Of a DNA stretch of 64,000 bases, positions 10,552 to 21,308 are shown piece by piece. The notes below the pieces were generated by a model that did not search any database, was not told the origin of the DNA, and saw only the letters and a program-made list of their open reading frames with translations. The position numbers and the translations under genes are program-made. The stretch covers positions 620,001 through 684,000 of the forward strand of contig JAEHOE010000034.1 of assembly GCA_016858145.1 (NCBI GenBank). The letters run 5' to 3'. How positions within the stretch are numbered: the stretch's first letter is position 1; the number at the start of each line of letters is the position of its first letter. Origin of the DNA: Edaphochlamys debaryana. Lineage: Eukaryota > Chlorophyta > Chlorophyceae > Chlamydomonadales.

Positions 10552-10986
10552 GCACAGTAACGGTGAAGGAGCCAGTCGCGGTGTTGCCCGCTGCATCGGT
10601 CGCGCTGCAGGAGACGGTGGTCATGGCGATGGGGAGGGGTGGGCAGGTGGGGCTGGCGGCGCCATCGACGTTATCCGTGGCGGTTGCAGTGTCGGTCACG
10701 ACGGTACCGGCGGATGAGGACGCCTCAGCGATGATGGGAGAGGGCAGGGCCACTGGCTCTTGCGGCAAGACGGGGGCCGTGGTGTCTCCTGCGTGCGTGG
10801 CAGCAGCAGGGGTTATCTCCGGCGGAGAGGGCAGGGCCAAGACGGGGGCCGTGGTGTCTCCTGCGTGCGTGGCAGCAGCAGGGGTTGTCTCCGGCGGAGA
10901 GGGCAGGGCCAAGACGGGGGCCGTGGTGTCTCCTGCGTGCGTGGCAGCAGCAGGGGTTGTGTGTGGAGTCTCCGGCGGACCCTGGA
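10552..10986 (-). CDS. HYR (hyalin repeat) domain exon with 24-residue repeats
   Basis: This minus-strand exon runs from 10986 to a gtgagt donor after 10552. It begins with three copies of a 24-residue unit (TPAAATHAGDTTAPVLALPS-like) and ends in a HYR domain. That domain shows an Ala/Thr-rich strand (TVVTDTATATDNVDG), a CPPLPIAMTTVSCSATDAAGN core and TGSFTVTV. HYR domains are immunoglobulin-like modules of extracellular or surface proteins, so the exon probably encodes a secreted or outward-facing part. The best 5' join to the upstream membrane exon (11050) uses an AAG acceptor that keeps the phase. It ends with one base of a split codon, matching the exon at 2562. A paralogous but broken HYR gene lies at 35246-36934. 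Confidence 0.65.
10769..10984. repeat. 72-base coding minisatellite, three copies
   Basis: Units start at 10769, 10841 and 10913 with exact 72-base spacing and few differences. The third is altered at its end. The period is a multiple of three, so copy-number changes would keep the HYR reading frame. Confidence 0.9.
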
Positions 10987-11049
10987 CTTGGGACTTGAAC
11001 CGTATCCAAACGAGTTACCCCTGGGGTCACCCAACCGAGTACGGCTTAC

Positions 11050-12617
11050 CAGCCTCACTCATGGGGAAGACGCCGATAAGGATGACCTCAATGGCGAATT
11101 TTGTACACAGGCATGCGAATACCATTCTGCAAGGGCGTGTCCGTAGAGAGTTTGGTGGCACGTACGGACGACTCCACGGCACCTAAGACTCCGCCCCAAG
11201 CGTATACCCGGATGCCAGCCGTTCAGCTGGTACAGCTGGGGCCCCCGGCCCCACCCCCCACGCCCTGGGGCGCCGTGCACTCACTTGCCACCTCTCATGG
11301 CCCCGAGCAAAGAATAGCCCAGGATGTGCATAGCCATGTTGCAGAAGAAGAAGAGAGCCAGGGGCAAGTCCCATTTAAGCCACTCAGCCAGAGCGCCATA
11401 GAGGCCCTCAGGCGCATTGGGGGCGGACCTGAGGCCCGCGGCGCAGCCAGGTCGGAAGGTTTGCGGGGTTGCGGTTCCTCGAGCAGAACCCGGAAGAACC
11501 CTCCCCTGGCTGGTTTGCCCACGCACACGCACCTGGAACAGCTGTTTGGCAAAAGTGGTCAGCGTCATGGTTAGCGGCGTAGCGGTGGAGCGGCAGCGGT
11601 GGTTAGCGAGTCGGGGCGGGAGGCGGGGCGCTTAAGTCGTGAGAAACCCTTAGGACTCGAGGCGAGCGGCTCGAGGCACTGCTCACGGGTCCCCCCACTA
11701 ACCATGTTGTTGGTGTACTGCGCGGTGAAGGCCAGGCCTGAGCGAGGCGATGCCGGCGATCCCACCAACGATCTTGAGCATCAGCGCATTAGTCAAAACC
11801 AGACCCTGCGTATTGAGCCGGGTTGGTCGGTTGATACGGAACTCCTACGATGAGATACCCCTGGCAACGCTGGAGGTAGGCCTCCTAGGACGCTGGCCGG
11901 CGTGCTACCCAGCAGGCGTCACCCCTGGTGCTACTCACAGTGCAGGGCCCTTGCCTGTTCCTTTTCAGGCAACCATACATGCGCCCGCTCACAACGCCCC
12001 CACCTGCAGTGTCGTCTTAGCCTGGCACTTTTGCTGGGCAGCATCCAGCTTATCCGCTCTAGGGATCCAGAACAGGTAGACGTAGAGGGACAGGAGAACC
12101 TGGACGGAGACGTTTTGGGCAGGACCGTATACGTAGCTTGCTTGCTCAATTTCATGCTCATGCTGGCGCCCCGTACGTATGCTGGCGCCTGGTGCGTGCC
12201 CTTGATTACTGCCGTACGAACACACCTTGTTCTGACCAAGATTCGAGCAGATCCGAGCTAACGGAATCCTGCCCATTACACCTGCCCACCTGCAGGCCGC
12301 TGAATACCGCTTGCACCATGTCGTCAGAAACGAGGACCTTGATGACTCGCTCCGCACCCAACTTTTCAGTCTGTCGTCAGTAGGGGGTGGGAAGGCAGTC
12401 GTTCTTCCTTCAGATGCAATCAAGCAGTCCTAGGCAGGTAGTTGCAATGAGGGACCCCAGCAGCGGGGTGCACGGCATCTGAACGCCGTGGCTTGGCAGC
12501 CAAACTCACGGGCTTGCCTACCTCCTGCACGCCGTTCCCTAACTTGGACGGCAAGGCCCCTACCCGGGTCCCGTACTCTGAGCCCGAGCTCTGGCGCGGC
12601 CCTGTCCTAGTGCTCAT
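11050..12617 (-). CDS. Multi-exon multi-pass membrane protein
   Basis: Well-supported minus-strand exons: 12617-12510 (ATG start, 36 codons), 12370-12290 (TEKLGAERVIKVLVSDDMVQ), 12099-12004 (VLLSLYVYLFWIPRADKLDA), 11805-11703 (GLVLTNALMLKIVGGIAGIA), 11428-11285 (WDLPLALFFFCNMA, then MHILGYSLLGAM) and 11126-11050 (CTKFAIEVILIGVFP). The first four join in matching phase. The fourth leaves phase 1 while the fifth needs phase 2, and a candidate exon near 11533-11568 does not repair this. An exon is therefore missing from my model or the copy carries an indel. At least four hydrophobic segments are visible and no family is recognised. The last exon fits the HYR exon at 10986 through an AAG acceptor. 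Confidence 0.55.
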
Positions 12618-13041
12618 GGTGGTGGCTCATGGTGGTCCGCGGCGCTGCCCGAGCGGGGACGGCTTCAGCTGTCAAGAACTTCCAAGAACTTCTGCTGCTG
12701 CTTCTGCTCACCACCGAAGCCGAGACCCTCCTAGTGTCTGCTGCCACGGGTCAGGGTCATCTTGGGCGCAGCCGTACGTCGTACGGCCTAGTCGAAAACC
12801 CAATCTCGCACTCACAGAGCTACTGTGCAGCGTAGGTGCACTCACCTTGCTGCAAAGAAGCTGGTGCACGCGGGCGCACACAGGAAATTTGCTTGCGCAT
12901 CAACGCTCCTTGCGGCGCCTTTTTGTTATGCAAGTAGTTCAGCTGTGATATGCTGCAAGAGCTGAGCAAACCTCGAGTTGGGCCTGGCCGTGCACGCTTG
13001 ACTTGCCATTGCACTCGCTGGCTTCCCACGGCCAACTTTAG
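12618..13041. other. Between the membrane gene and the kinase-like gene
   Basis: No exon is certain here. A minus-strand frame ends in a strong donor (gtgagt before 12838), and a + frame could be a 5' exon of the kinase-like gene, but neither could be joined in phase. It probably holds the shared upstream region and the 5' end of one of these genes. Confidence 0.35.
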
Positions 13042-16000
13042 AGCTACATCGAGCGCCTCGATGACCAGAAGCGGAAACTTCTGTGGGTTGACCCGCTCGT
13101 TGCGCAACGGCGGGACATTCTGAGGGCAAAGCAGCTAATCGGCGATGCCGTCTTTGACTCCTTGTGCCCGAGAGGTGGGTCCGCGGGGTGGGGAGAGCGT
13201 TGACGGGGGCCGTGGGGGGCACGATGGTGGTTTGTCCGCCGAACCCGAAACCTCTGGGCCCTGTGCCCTGTGCCCTCATCGCAGTTTGCAGCCTGCGAGA
13301 GCTTCTGTGGCAGGCATTGCCCGCCATCGACTACTACAAGCGCGAGGCCTCCGCCTCCGTACCGTCACCGTACTCGGGGTCTCCTCTGGTTGTGGAGGAG
13401 CTCCCCCTGCCTCCAGAGCTGGCGCTGCCGGAGCCTGCCCTGCTCCCCGTCTGGGGGCCGCCGTCCTTGGGCTCGGGGTTGCGGTCCATCGTGTCGTCGG
13501 AGACTGCCGTACAAAGCGCGCTGGACCAGGTGCTAATGAGCTGCAACGTGAGTCTTGGGGATCCCAGCGAGGGTTCCTCTGGGTTCCAGGGTTTGGGGAT
13601 GGTCGGGACGTCGGGGCTGCTCGCCGCTGTCCGGGCCCCTGCCCCTGCCGTGATTGGGCGCCTTGCCCCTGCCGCTGTCCCTGCCATTGCCGCCTGTCCC
13701 TGCAGGCCTCGCTCCAAGCGGTTTACGGAGTGTCGTGGATGCGGCCCCTGTCCCTCGAGAGGCTCAAGGGAGTGACGCTGCAGAGTTACGCGCAGGGAGT
13801 GAACGGGCGACCCGACTTTGTGCTTGGCGCCCCCGTTGACTCCTTCTGCAGCTTCCTGGTGGCTAAGCGAGTGTGAGCGCCTCGCAACGGTATCCCTGCT
13901 ATCCCATGCTTCTGCGTGCATATCGTACCTTCGTCGTTGCTTGGGCCTGATGCCTGTCCTGGTTCGTTCGAAGTGCAGTGAGGTCCTCGAAGTAGCTTGA
14001 GTAGCGTCGCTAGCACAGGCCTGGAACGACAACAACGCCCACGTTCGGAACACAATCTCACAGGTGACACCCTGCCTCTGCCATGACACGTGTCCTGCTA
14101 GTCCTGCCGTACATTGCGATAACCACCACGTGCACCAAAGTATTGCATGTGGTACGGCATGTGGTGCAGGCCTACGCCTGCGCGGCCAGCTTTGGGGTCC
14201 GCTACGGAGTCGTCTCGACGTACAAGGTAAGCACGCACGCGTTGCAGGAAGTGCCCTTGTATGCCAATGCGCCCACGGCGTGGGCTGGTTGGTGCGTGGT
14301 TAGGGCTCTGACGCCGATGCGTAACAGCTGAGGGTCCGTGGGACCTTGTCTCACGGCATCCCGGGAAGCTTCGGACATAGCAACTACATACGTTGTCACA
14401 CGATGCGTCGCTGCCTTCCTCAGGTGACATGGCTCCTCAGCTTCGAGGACGGCGGCGACCTCCTGCGTGTCTCCCGGGGCCTGCCGTTCGACGGGCGGGA
14501 CCCGACCGTGCTCCAGGCGCTTTGGTGGCTCAGCAGCCAGGCAGCCGGCGGCCGGATGGCGTTCCGGCGGTGGCCCCCACCTGCCCGACCTGCACCCAGT
14601 ACACCCAGCGGAGGTGGCGACGCCGCCCTCGTGGGGCTCCCCGCCGGGCTCGGGCTGGCGGCGCCGTCAGCGGGTGGCACGGCGCGCGCGGCGGGCAAGG
14701 GGGATGGCGGTGGTGGCAGCAGCGGAGCGGCGGATGCCAGCGGCGCGAGCGCCAAGGTGGTGGACATTGAGGAGCTGCCGGACCCCGAGTTCCTGTTGGG
14801 CCAGGGCTTGACGGGCAACATCTTCGCCACAACGTGCGGCCGGGGTGTGGGTAGTTTGGGGGGTCGGGCAGGGCGTGGCGCCTGGGGTCTCTCTGGGGCT
14901 TGTCTGATGCCCGCATCTGGCCTTGCCACCAGCCACAAACTGGCAACGGCAACAGTCTTTTGCGCATGTAAGCTGTTCCCGCCGCACCGTGCCACGCCCT
15001 GACTGCCAGGTGGCGAGGCCGGCCCGTGGCGGTGAAGGCAACGGTCGACCCCGCGCTGCTGCCGCTGCTGCGAAACGAAGTGAATGTGTACGAGTGGCCC
15101 ACCGTGCGGCCGCTGCAGGTGCCGCTCTAGCTATGCGCCGGGGTGCTGTACCAAGTAAAAGCAACCTAGCGCTTGCGCCCTGGCGTGGGTTGAGGAGGGC
15201 AGGATGGTTAGACCCGCCACCAGGTAGGGGTGCTGCCTCCAGTCCAGTCCAGTCCAGTCCAGTCCAGGCACTAGCCTGCCTGGGCAGTCGTGGTTTACCG
15301 CCCCTTGCCCCATTTATGGTATCCCCCTCTCTGCGCCGGTACCCCAAAGGGCACGCTTCTCCCCGAGCTGGTCGGCTGGGGCGCTGCGGACAGCCCGCCG
15401 TCGGCCTGGCTCCTGACGGCCCTGGTGGAGGGGGGCGTGCTCTTGGACCCCGAGGTGGGGCGGGGGGCTGCGTGGGCGGCGGTGTGGAGGAGGGGCGCAC
15501 TGTGACGGACGGCATACGTCCTAGGCATCAACTAGTCCACAATACCTCTTGTTACGCGGGGGTGCATGGGTGGGTGCGCACCAGCCGGGTGGCCTCTGCG
15601 TGCAGTGGCGTGCTGGATGGACCGCCTGGACAGGGTGGGGCAGGGGTGACGCAGCCCACGGTGTCCGTCCTGTGTCCTCGGGGGTTAGCGTTGCTGGTTG
15701 GAGCAGCACGCGGGTAGGGAGGGCGCGGTTGAGGTGCAACACATGTGGGGCGACTGCATGGCGTGCAGGGCAAAGGCACCGCTCTCCAGCCCCCCTTCAA
15801 GCAAGCCGCCATGTCCTCCTGCCAGGGTCGGCATGCGCACTCAGCCCCAAACACGCCCGGAAGGCGCGAGCCTCGCCCAAGCACTGACTGCTGGTGCGCC
15901 CCCTGCCGCTGGCTTGTGCAGGTGCACCCCGAGCACCGCTGTCCCGCTGTGGAGGCAGCCGCCGCCGAGGCCCTGGCTGCGCTGCACGCCGCCGGCTTCC

Positions 16001-16906
16001 TCCACGGCGACGTGCGGGCGGACAACCTGCTGGTTGTGATCCAGCCGGGCCCCGGCGGTGGGTCCACGCGCACACCTCGCTTGCTTACCCAAGCCAAGCG
16101 CTCCCCAGCCCCGTACTGAGTGACCTTGGTCGGCCCCCAACCAACCCCGCTCCCCAGCCCCGTACTGTACGTCTCTGGTCGCGCAACCAACCCCAACCAA
16201 CCCCGCTCCCTGCCCCACCTAACGCCGGGCCGCCGCAGGCAGCGCCGCCGCGGACGGCGGCGGCGCGCAGCCGCCGCCCAACCGGCCAGCCGCTCAGCCG
16301 GATGGCGTCGGCCCGCCGCCGCCCCCCAGGGTGGTACTGATCGACTTGGGTCTCGCCAGGCCCATGCTGGCCGGCGGGGAGGGCCGAGACGCAGCGCAGG
16401 CGGAGCTCGCGGAGCTGCGAGCCCTCTTCTGCCCTGCTGCCGCCTCGCACGGGTGGGTGGCCCCTGACCTGACACCCCATCAGTTCTCCCGCGCTGCGGT
16501 CCCGGGCCATACGTACATATGCGTGTGCCGGTGTGTGTGTGCAGAGCATGGCTCGTTGCCGTTGCTGAACCTCGGCCTGGCCCTTGCATGCACGCAGACT
16601 GGAATCCGGGCCCACGGCAGCGGATGTGGGGCCCGCGCCGACTCGCCAAGACGCGGACACGCAGCCCTTCTCCGCTTGTGCTGGCCGCCGGCGGCAGATG
16701 GGCGTCCGCCTTCAGCAGCCGGACGCTGGGTGGCTGCAGGGGCAGCGGCAGTTGGGCCCTCCGAACCCCGCACCGAGGCGTGCGTTGCTGCTGGGGCACC
16801 GGCGGCGCGGCTCGCTTCCCAGCGGGGCCTTTGGCCGTGGAGGGCAGCGCCTGGTTTTCGCCTGACGAGCTGGGGCACGGGCCTGGCCCCAGCGGCGGCG
16901 GCATAA
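13042..16906 (+). CDS. Protein-kinase-like protein with altered catalytic motifs
   Basis: Exons in matching phase: 13042-13174, 13285-13547, 13706-13870, 14170-14226, 14424-14833, 15010-15118, 15350-15454 (AAG acceptor), 15922-16057, then 16239 onward. The amino-terminal half is FGVRYGVVSTYKVTWLL-like sequence typical of a large Chlamydomonas family of kinase-domain proteins. The kinase half has a glycine loop (LGQGLTGNIFATTW), the lysine in RPVAVKAT, a hinge-like LTALVEGGVL, a catalytic loop HGDVRADNLLV and a metal-binding LIDLGLARP. The usual HRD arginine is glycine, and DFG reads DLG. The catalytic Asp, the loop Asn and the metal-binding Asp remain. Activity is uncertain. The 5' end is not found and the last exon's end is unclear; its frame stays open to a TAA at 16904. 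Confidence 0.7.
15241..15265. repeat. (AGTCC)5 microsatellite in a kinase-gene intron
   Basis: Five uninterrupted AGTCC units lie in the intron between the exons ending at 15118 and starting at 15350. Confidence 0.9.
15511..15557. repeat. Dispersed repeat, copy 2
   Basis: Matches 1921-1969 in the same orientation, with the shared core CATACGTCCTAGGC and CACAATACCTCT. It lies in the intron between 15455 and 15921 of the kinase-like gene. Confidence 0.6.
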
Positions 16907-18350
16907 GGCTTGGGTCCAGCGGCGGCGATTGGCCCGGATCCAGCGTTGTTGACGACGGGCCCAGCGGCGGCGGCGATGCGCTGGGCTCTAGCTGAGTCGA
17001 GTTTGGCTGCAGCGAGCAGTCGTGTTTGCGTTCTCTGTAGGGGCCTCACTTTGTTTGGTGCGGCCAAAGGGGACCGCCAGTCGTGTCGTAGCAACGGAAT
17101 AACGGCCGGGTGCTGATGGGTCCCTACGGGGATGCGGAGGTGGGCTCAGCCCTAATTCTTGTCTAGACGGCGCTGAGAGGGTGCTGAGGGCGCTACGCCG
17201 ATCCAAGTCTTAAAGCAAGGCGTTGCTGGGAGGCTAGACTCCTGGGAGCCTAAGACTAGGCCGGGACCGAAGGGAAGAGGCAGATGGTGGTAGGGCTGGT
17301 GGGTAGGTAGGGCAAGGCGGTGGTATCGCAGAGGGCTTTCGACGAGAACTTGGCGGAGAGCGTTGTTGTTATGGCGCGGCGCTGACGGGCCACGCAACAC
17401 AGAGGGGGTGAGAGGAGGCCTCGCGTAACCTAGCTACTTGGGCTGGGCTTCGACAGGCAGGGGCACGCTCATGAGTTGACGGATAGCGGTCAGTGCCGGC
17501 CTGAGCCCAAGCCGTGCATGGGGCTCGATGGCTTTGTCCCGGTGTGTGCGCTAACGTGTAACATCTCCAGCAGTCCGCCACCAGTCCCGCCCACCACGCC
17601 ACCACCGCTTCCTCCGACGACCCGTTGCAGCCCTCCTCCCCTCCCGGTCGTCACTTGTGGCACTTCAGCAGCCTCACATGCCATTCTGCGCCGGAGCCGG
17701 CCAACATTCTGGGATCAGTTCTGGGCCAACGCCAACGTACGTCCATGCCCCTTCAGCCCTTCGCGCTACCCAGGCTTCCCGCCGCGCTCATGCGTGTGCA
17801 TGCCCGACCCCTGAAGCCCCCACACCTCATGAGCCCCCTGCAAGTTCCTCTCGTATCCCATCCTGTCCACCCCTCTGACCAAGTCCTCTCTTATACCATC
17901 CCGTCCGTCAGCATGCCCCCTGTCCAATCTCGCCTCACACTGTCGCGCATGACCACCCCAACGCAGCCCATCCAACGGAACATTATGTAGCCATGAATGA
18001 GCCCCCTAGGCCCTGGCCAAGCCTCTCGGCTGACCCCGACCAAGATCAAAGGGTTGAATCTCCCTGCCCGACCGCGCTACAGCGCCGGGGTGCATAAACA
18101 GAATGCATTAATCAATGTAAATCATTGTATTGGTGATTGGGTTCAGCTTTGGTCTCTTTCTGCCCTTCTTCCCGAGCCTCTCCTGCCAGCAGACCGTGCC
18201 CCGCCGCCACCACCCGGCCTACACGCACGGTGTTGCACCGCAGGGAACATGGGCCAGGACCATGCCCATAGGTAGGACCACTCAGGCCCGCGACCGTGCT
18301 CCCGCTCCATCCTGCCGCCATGCTTACGCCTTGCCGAGCGCCCGCCGCCA
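16907..18350. other. No gene recognised; probable 3' flanks of two convergent genes
   Basis: The + kinase-like gene ends to the left and the minus gene ends at 18351, so both genes converge here. A TGTAA occurs near 17555. I see no coding motif or RNA gene in the rest. Confidence 0.45.
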
Positions 18351-20672
18351 CTAGCCCAAGGGCGCGACGCGGTTGCTGGGCTGGCGCGAGGGCTGGCGTT
18401 GCTGCTGCTGCTGCCCCCGCTTAGGCGTCGAGGGCTGCGCGGGCTGAGCTCCGCCCGAGTTGATCGGCGGCAGCGAAGACCCCACGCCTGCGGGGTTCGG
18501 ACCCGAGGCTTGGGCCTGGGCCTGGACCTGGGCCTGGGCCTGGGCAGGCCCGGCTAGCACCGGGCCCGGCGGCAGGCCCAGCAGGGCCCGCGTGTCCCGC
18601 TTTAGCTTCTGTCTCGCCTCCTCGCTCTTCCCCGCCTTCAGCGCCTTGTCTGCGTAGACCGTGACGAACGCAGCGCCGGCTCCGCTCTTCCACGCCTTGT
18701 CTTTGGCGTGGTTTCCGCACATGCCCACCAGCACAAACACGTCCTCGGGGGCGCCCGGCAGGCTCCGCGCCGCGGCGGCGTCGACCCTGAAGCACGTGGC
18801 GTCAGCTTCGCACAGCCCCTTGGCGTCGCGACAGGCGCACGAGCCCACGTCCTTGGCCAGCTGCGGCCAACCCCAGCTGGCGAACAACAGCTGCAGCTGC
18901 GTGCGCTGGACGCCGTAGACGCGCTCGTAGCTCCCCGGCCCGATGGTCCTCGCCGGCAAGGCCGTCAAGTCTTCGACGTCGGGCAGGTCCGCTGGCGGCA
19001 CCATCTTGTGCATCTGGCGGTGGCCCGACAGCACCGGGCTGCCCGAGCCGTGCTGCCGGCACACGCACACGAGCTTGCGCTTGTCCGGGGCACTGCCGGC
19101 TTGTCCGGGGGACTTGTCCGGGGCACTGCCGGCGTCGCCGTGCCAATAGGCCTCCACGGCGTCGCGCTTGCACTGCTCCAGCTTGCCGGTCATTGCCATG
19201 CACTGCGGCCGCGACTCGAGCAGCGCCTGCCAGCCCTCCACGTCGGAGTCCTTGGGGACCGCCACGCCCTGCGCCGTCATGTACAGCTGCGCGCGCGTGC
19301 CTGCAGGCGGTGCAGGGCGGAGGGGAAGACCGTCAAGCCCGTGCTTGCAGTTATGGCTCACGGCGACAAGCCTGGGCCAAGGCGGCGTTCGGGCAGCGGC
19401 CGCTCCAAACCCGATGGCTCACCAATGCGTGCCCTCAGCATCACACAGCCGTCTGGCGCCAGCATGCCCGCCTGCTGAGCGTCCTTCATGTTGACGCTCT
19501 CCGCCGCAATGTCACCCAGCGCCTTGCCGGTCACGATGGCCTAGCAGGGAAGTCGCAAAAATGTAATCACATGAAACCCTCGGATACCCTCGGATGCCGT
19601 CCGTCTCTTGCTCGTAACGACCCGTGGCGTGGCATACCCCTCCGCTGCGTCCCGCACCCCTCTTCCCACCTGCACCATGCGGTTCCGCGCCCGGTCCAGC
19701 AGCTCCGAGGCCGCCTTGATGTCCGCCAGGGTGCCCCCCGACTTGAAGCCCCGCTTGAAGCAGCCCATCTGGTGGAAGGCCTGGATGACGTCATTGGCAG
19801 ACTCCATGGCCTGCAGGGTGGGATGGGGTGGGGAGGGGGCAAGATGGCAGAGGTGGAGGACGTGCGCTGTGCAGCCCCCGGTGACCCCTGCAAAGGCCAT
19901 GGGTGCGTCCTCAGTTCACAACAGGTCTCAAGACAGCGGTCCCTCGACACACCAACGCCCACCTTTACCCGCCTTCAAACGGTCAGCCGGCCAACCCGGC
20001 AAGCCCGGCCAATCGGGCCAGCCCGGGCGCAAGGAGCGCAGCACAGGCCTGAGGTCTCACCATGAACAGGTACTCTGTGTGGATCTTGCCGCCAACATCC
20101 TTGAGCTCCTCCTTGCGTTTGGTGAGCGCCTCCTGCGCCGCTGTGCTTGCGGCCGCCTGCTGGGCTGAGCCCCCTGCCTTGGCCTGTGCCTCTCGCTGCA
20201 GCGCGTCCTCCGTGTCCCGCTCCGCCCTGCCGATGGTCCCCAGCAGCTCGCAGACCATGATGGTGTCGAGCAGGAGCATGGCTGGGAGGGGTCGGGGAAG
20301 GGGCATGGGTTGGGGGCGGGGCCTACCCGGAACGGCGGGCGACGTGGGGTTCTTGGTGCGAACTCCTCTGCGCCGCCGCCCTTGCGCAGCGCAACCCATA
20401 CGGTGCTCACCGACACCAGGTGCGAGCTCCATAATTTCTCGGCATTTGCCGAGTATGGCTTTCGCGATGGTGAAGCCGGTGCCCAAGCCCATGGGTGCGT
20501 TGTTGAGCAAGCCACAGGCCCCCGACAGGAGGTCTACAAAATCAATTGCATCTTCAGTGAGGGTGACCTTGCGGTCGCCTCTCTTCATTCGCTTGATGAG
20601 CTCAAGCGCATGTTCCTCGATGTTCTTGTAGGCCTTCCTTTCCTCCGCTATCTCCGCAGGTGAACGACTCAT
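18351..20672 (-). CDS. Conserved-looking protein of unknown function, 563 residues
   Basis: Five minus-strand exons join with perfect phase: 20672-20411, 20281-20061, 19810-19670, 19540-19423 and 19300-18351 (TAG). The ATG at 20672 gives MSRSPAEIAEERKAYKNIEE. The frame is open to another ATG at 20720, a possible alternative. Residues 1-90 are helical with a Gly-rich patch (LLNNAPMGLGTGFTIAKAIL). Residues about 90-160 form a charged helix (EALTKRKEELKDVGGK). The last exon holds a Cys-containing region (CACRDAKGLCEADATCF, VLVGMCGNHAKDKAWKSGAG) and then an Ala/Gln/Pro-rich disordered tail (QAQAQVQAQAQASG, GQQQQQRQPSRQ). The Cys/His spacing might bind a metal, but I cannot name the family. It shares a 636-base upstream region with the DUF2358 gene. 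Confidence 0.75.
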
Positions 20673-21308
20673 CTCAACGTGCGTATTACATATAGACGCT
20701 GGGGCATGATATTGTTTCATTAGGTTGCCTGTAACGCATGTCGCAAGTGTCGTACTGTACTGCGCAGTACAAGTGTGCCGCTAAGGTGCAGCAGGGTACC
20801 CTCGGCATGCCCAGCGACGTCCGGGCCGGTTGATGCGGGCATAGAGGGTAGAAGAGAACAACTTGACGCAGGGCCGCAATGTTTCGGCGTGGCCATGGTG
20901 GCCGACGCAACATGTCCTCGGGTGTGCGGTGTCCACCTCCTGGTACGGGGGGCAACGTTTAGGGTTGAAGACCTCGCGGGTAGAAACGTGTTGGAGATGC
21001 GGTACTGTACTGCGCAGTACACATGTGCCGTCAAGGTGCAGCAGGGCATCAACCGGGATGCAACCGGGATGCAAGAGGGTGGGAGGAAGGAACGAAGTGA
21101 GTGGGGAGTGCAGGCTGCTCCCCGTCAGACCCCTTCAGGACCCCTCATGCGAGTCGATCCCCATTTGCCTCGACGCCAGATGGGTACCCGCAGGTCACCT
21201 CTGATCTGCTCAAGGCCCCGGCGGCCCACGTTGCCCTCGCGTAGTGCTGCCGCACAACAGATCATTCTTGCCCACAGGATTAGGCAGCGAAGGCGGGCAC
21301 TAGCCAGC
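20673..21308. promoter_or_regulatory. Divergent promoter region with a repeated palindrome
   Basis: The region lies between two divergently transcribed genes (starts at 20672 minus and 21309 plus). It contains two direct copies, about 250 bases apart (around 20752 and 21003), of a block of about 45 bases. The block starts GTACTGTACTGCGCAGTAC and continues through GTGCCG and AAGGTGCAGCAGGG. The core GTACTGCGCAGTAC is a perfect 14-base palindrome, as expected for a dimeric DNA-binding protein site. No clear TATA box was identified. Confidence 0.5.

Noticed and set aside
12820..13107. Minus-strand frame (RNERVNPQKFPLLVIEALDV) overlapping the first kinase-gene exon
   Set aside because: The + strand exon 13042-13174 splices in phase to the next kinase exon, so I prefer it; the minus frame could not be joined to the membrane gene in phase. 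Not fully excluded, because the minus frame ends in a strong donor.
20775..21308. Upstream extension of the DUF2358 open frame as coding sequence
   Set aside because: It runs through the palindromic repeats and lacks transit-peptide character; the ATG at 21309 gives a typical presequence.
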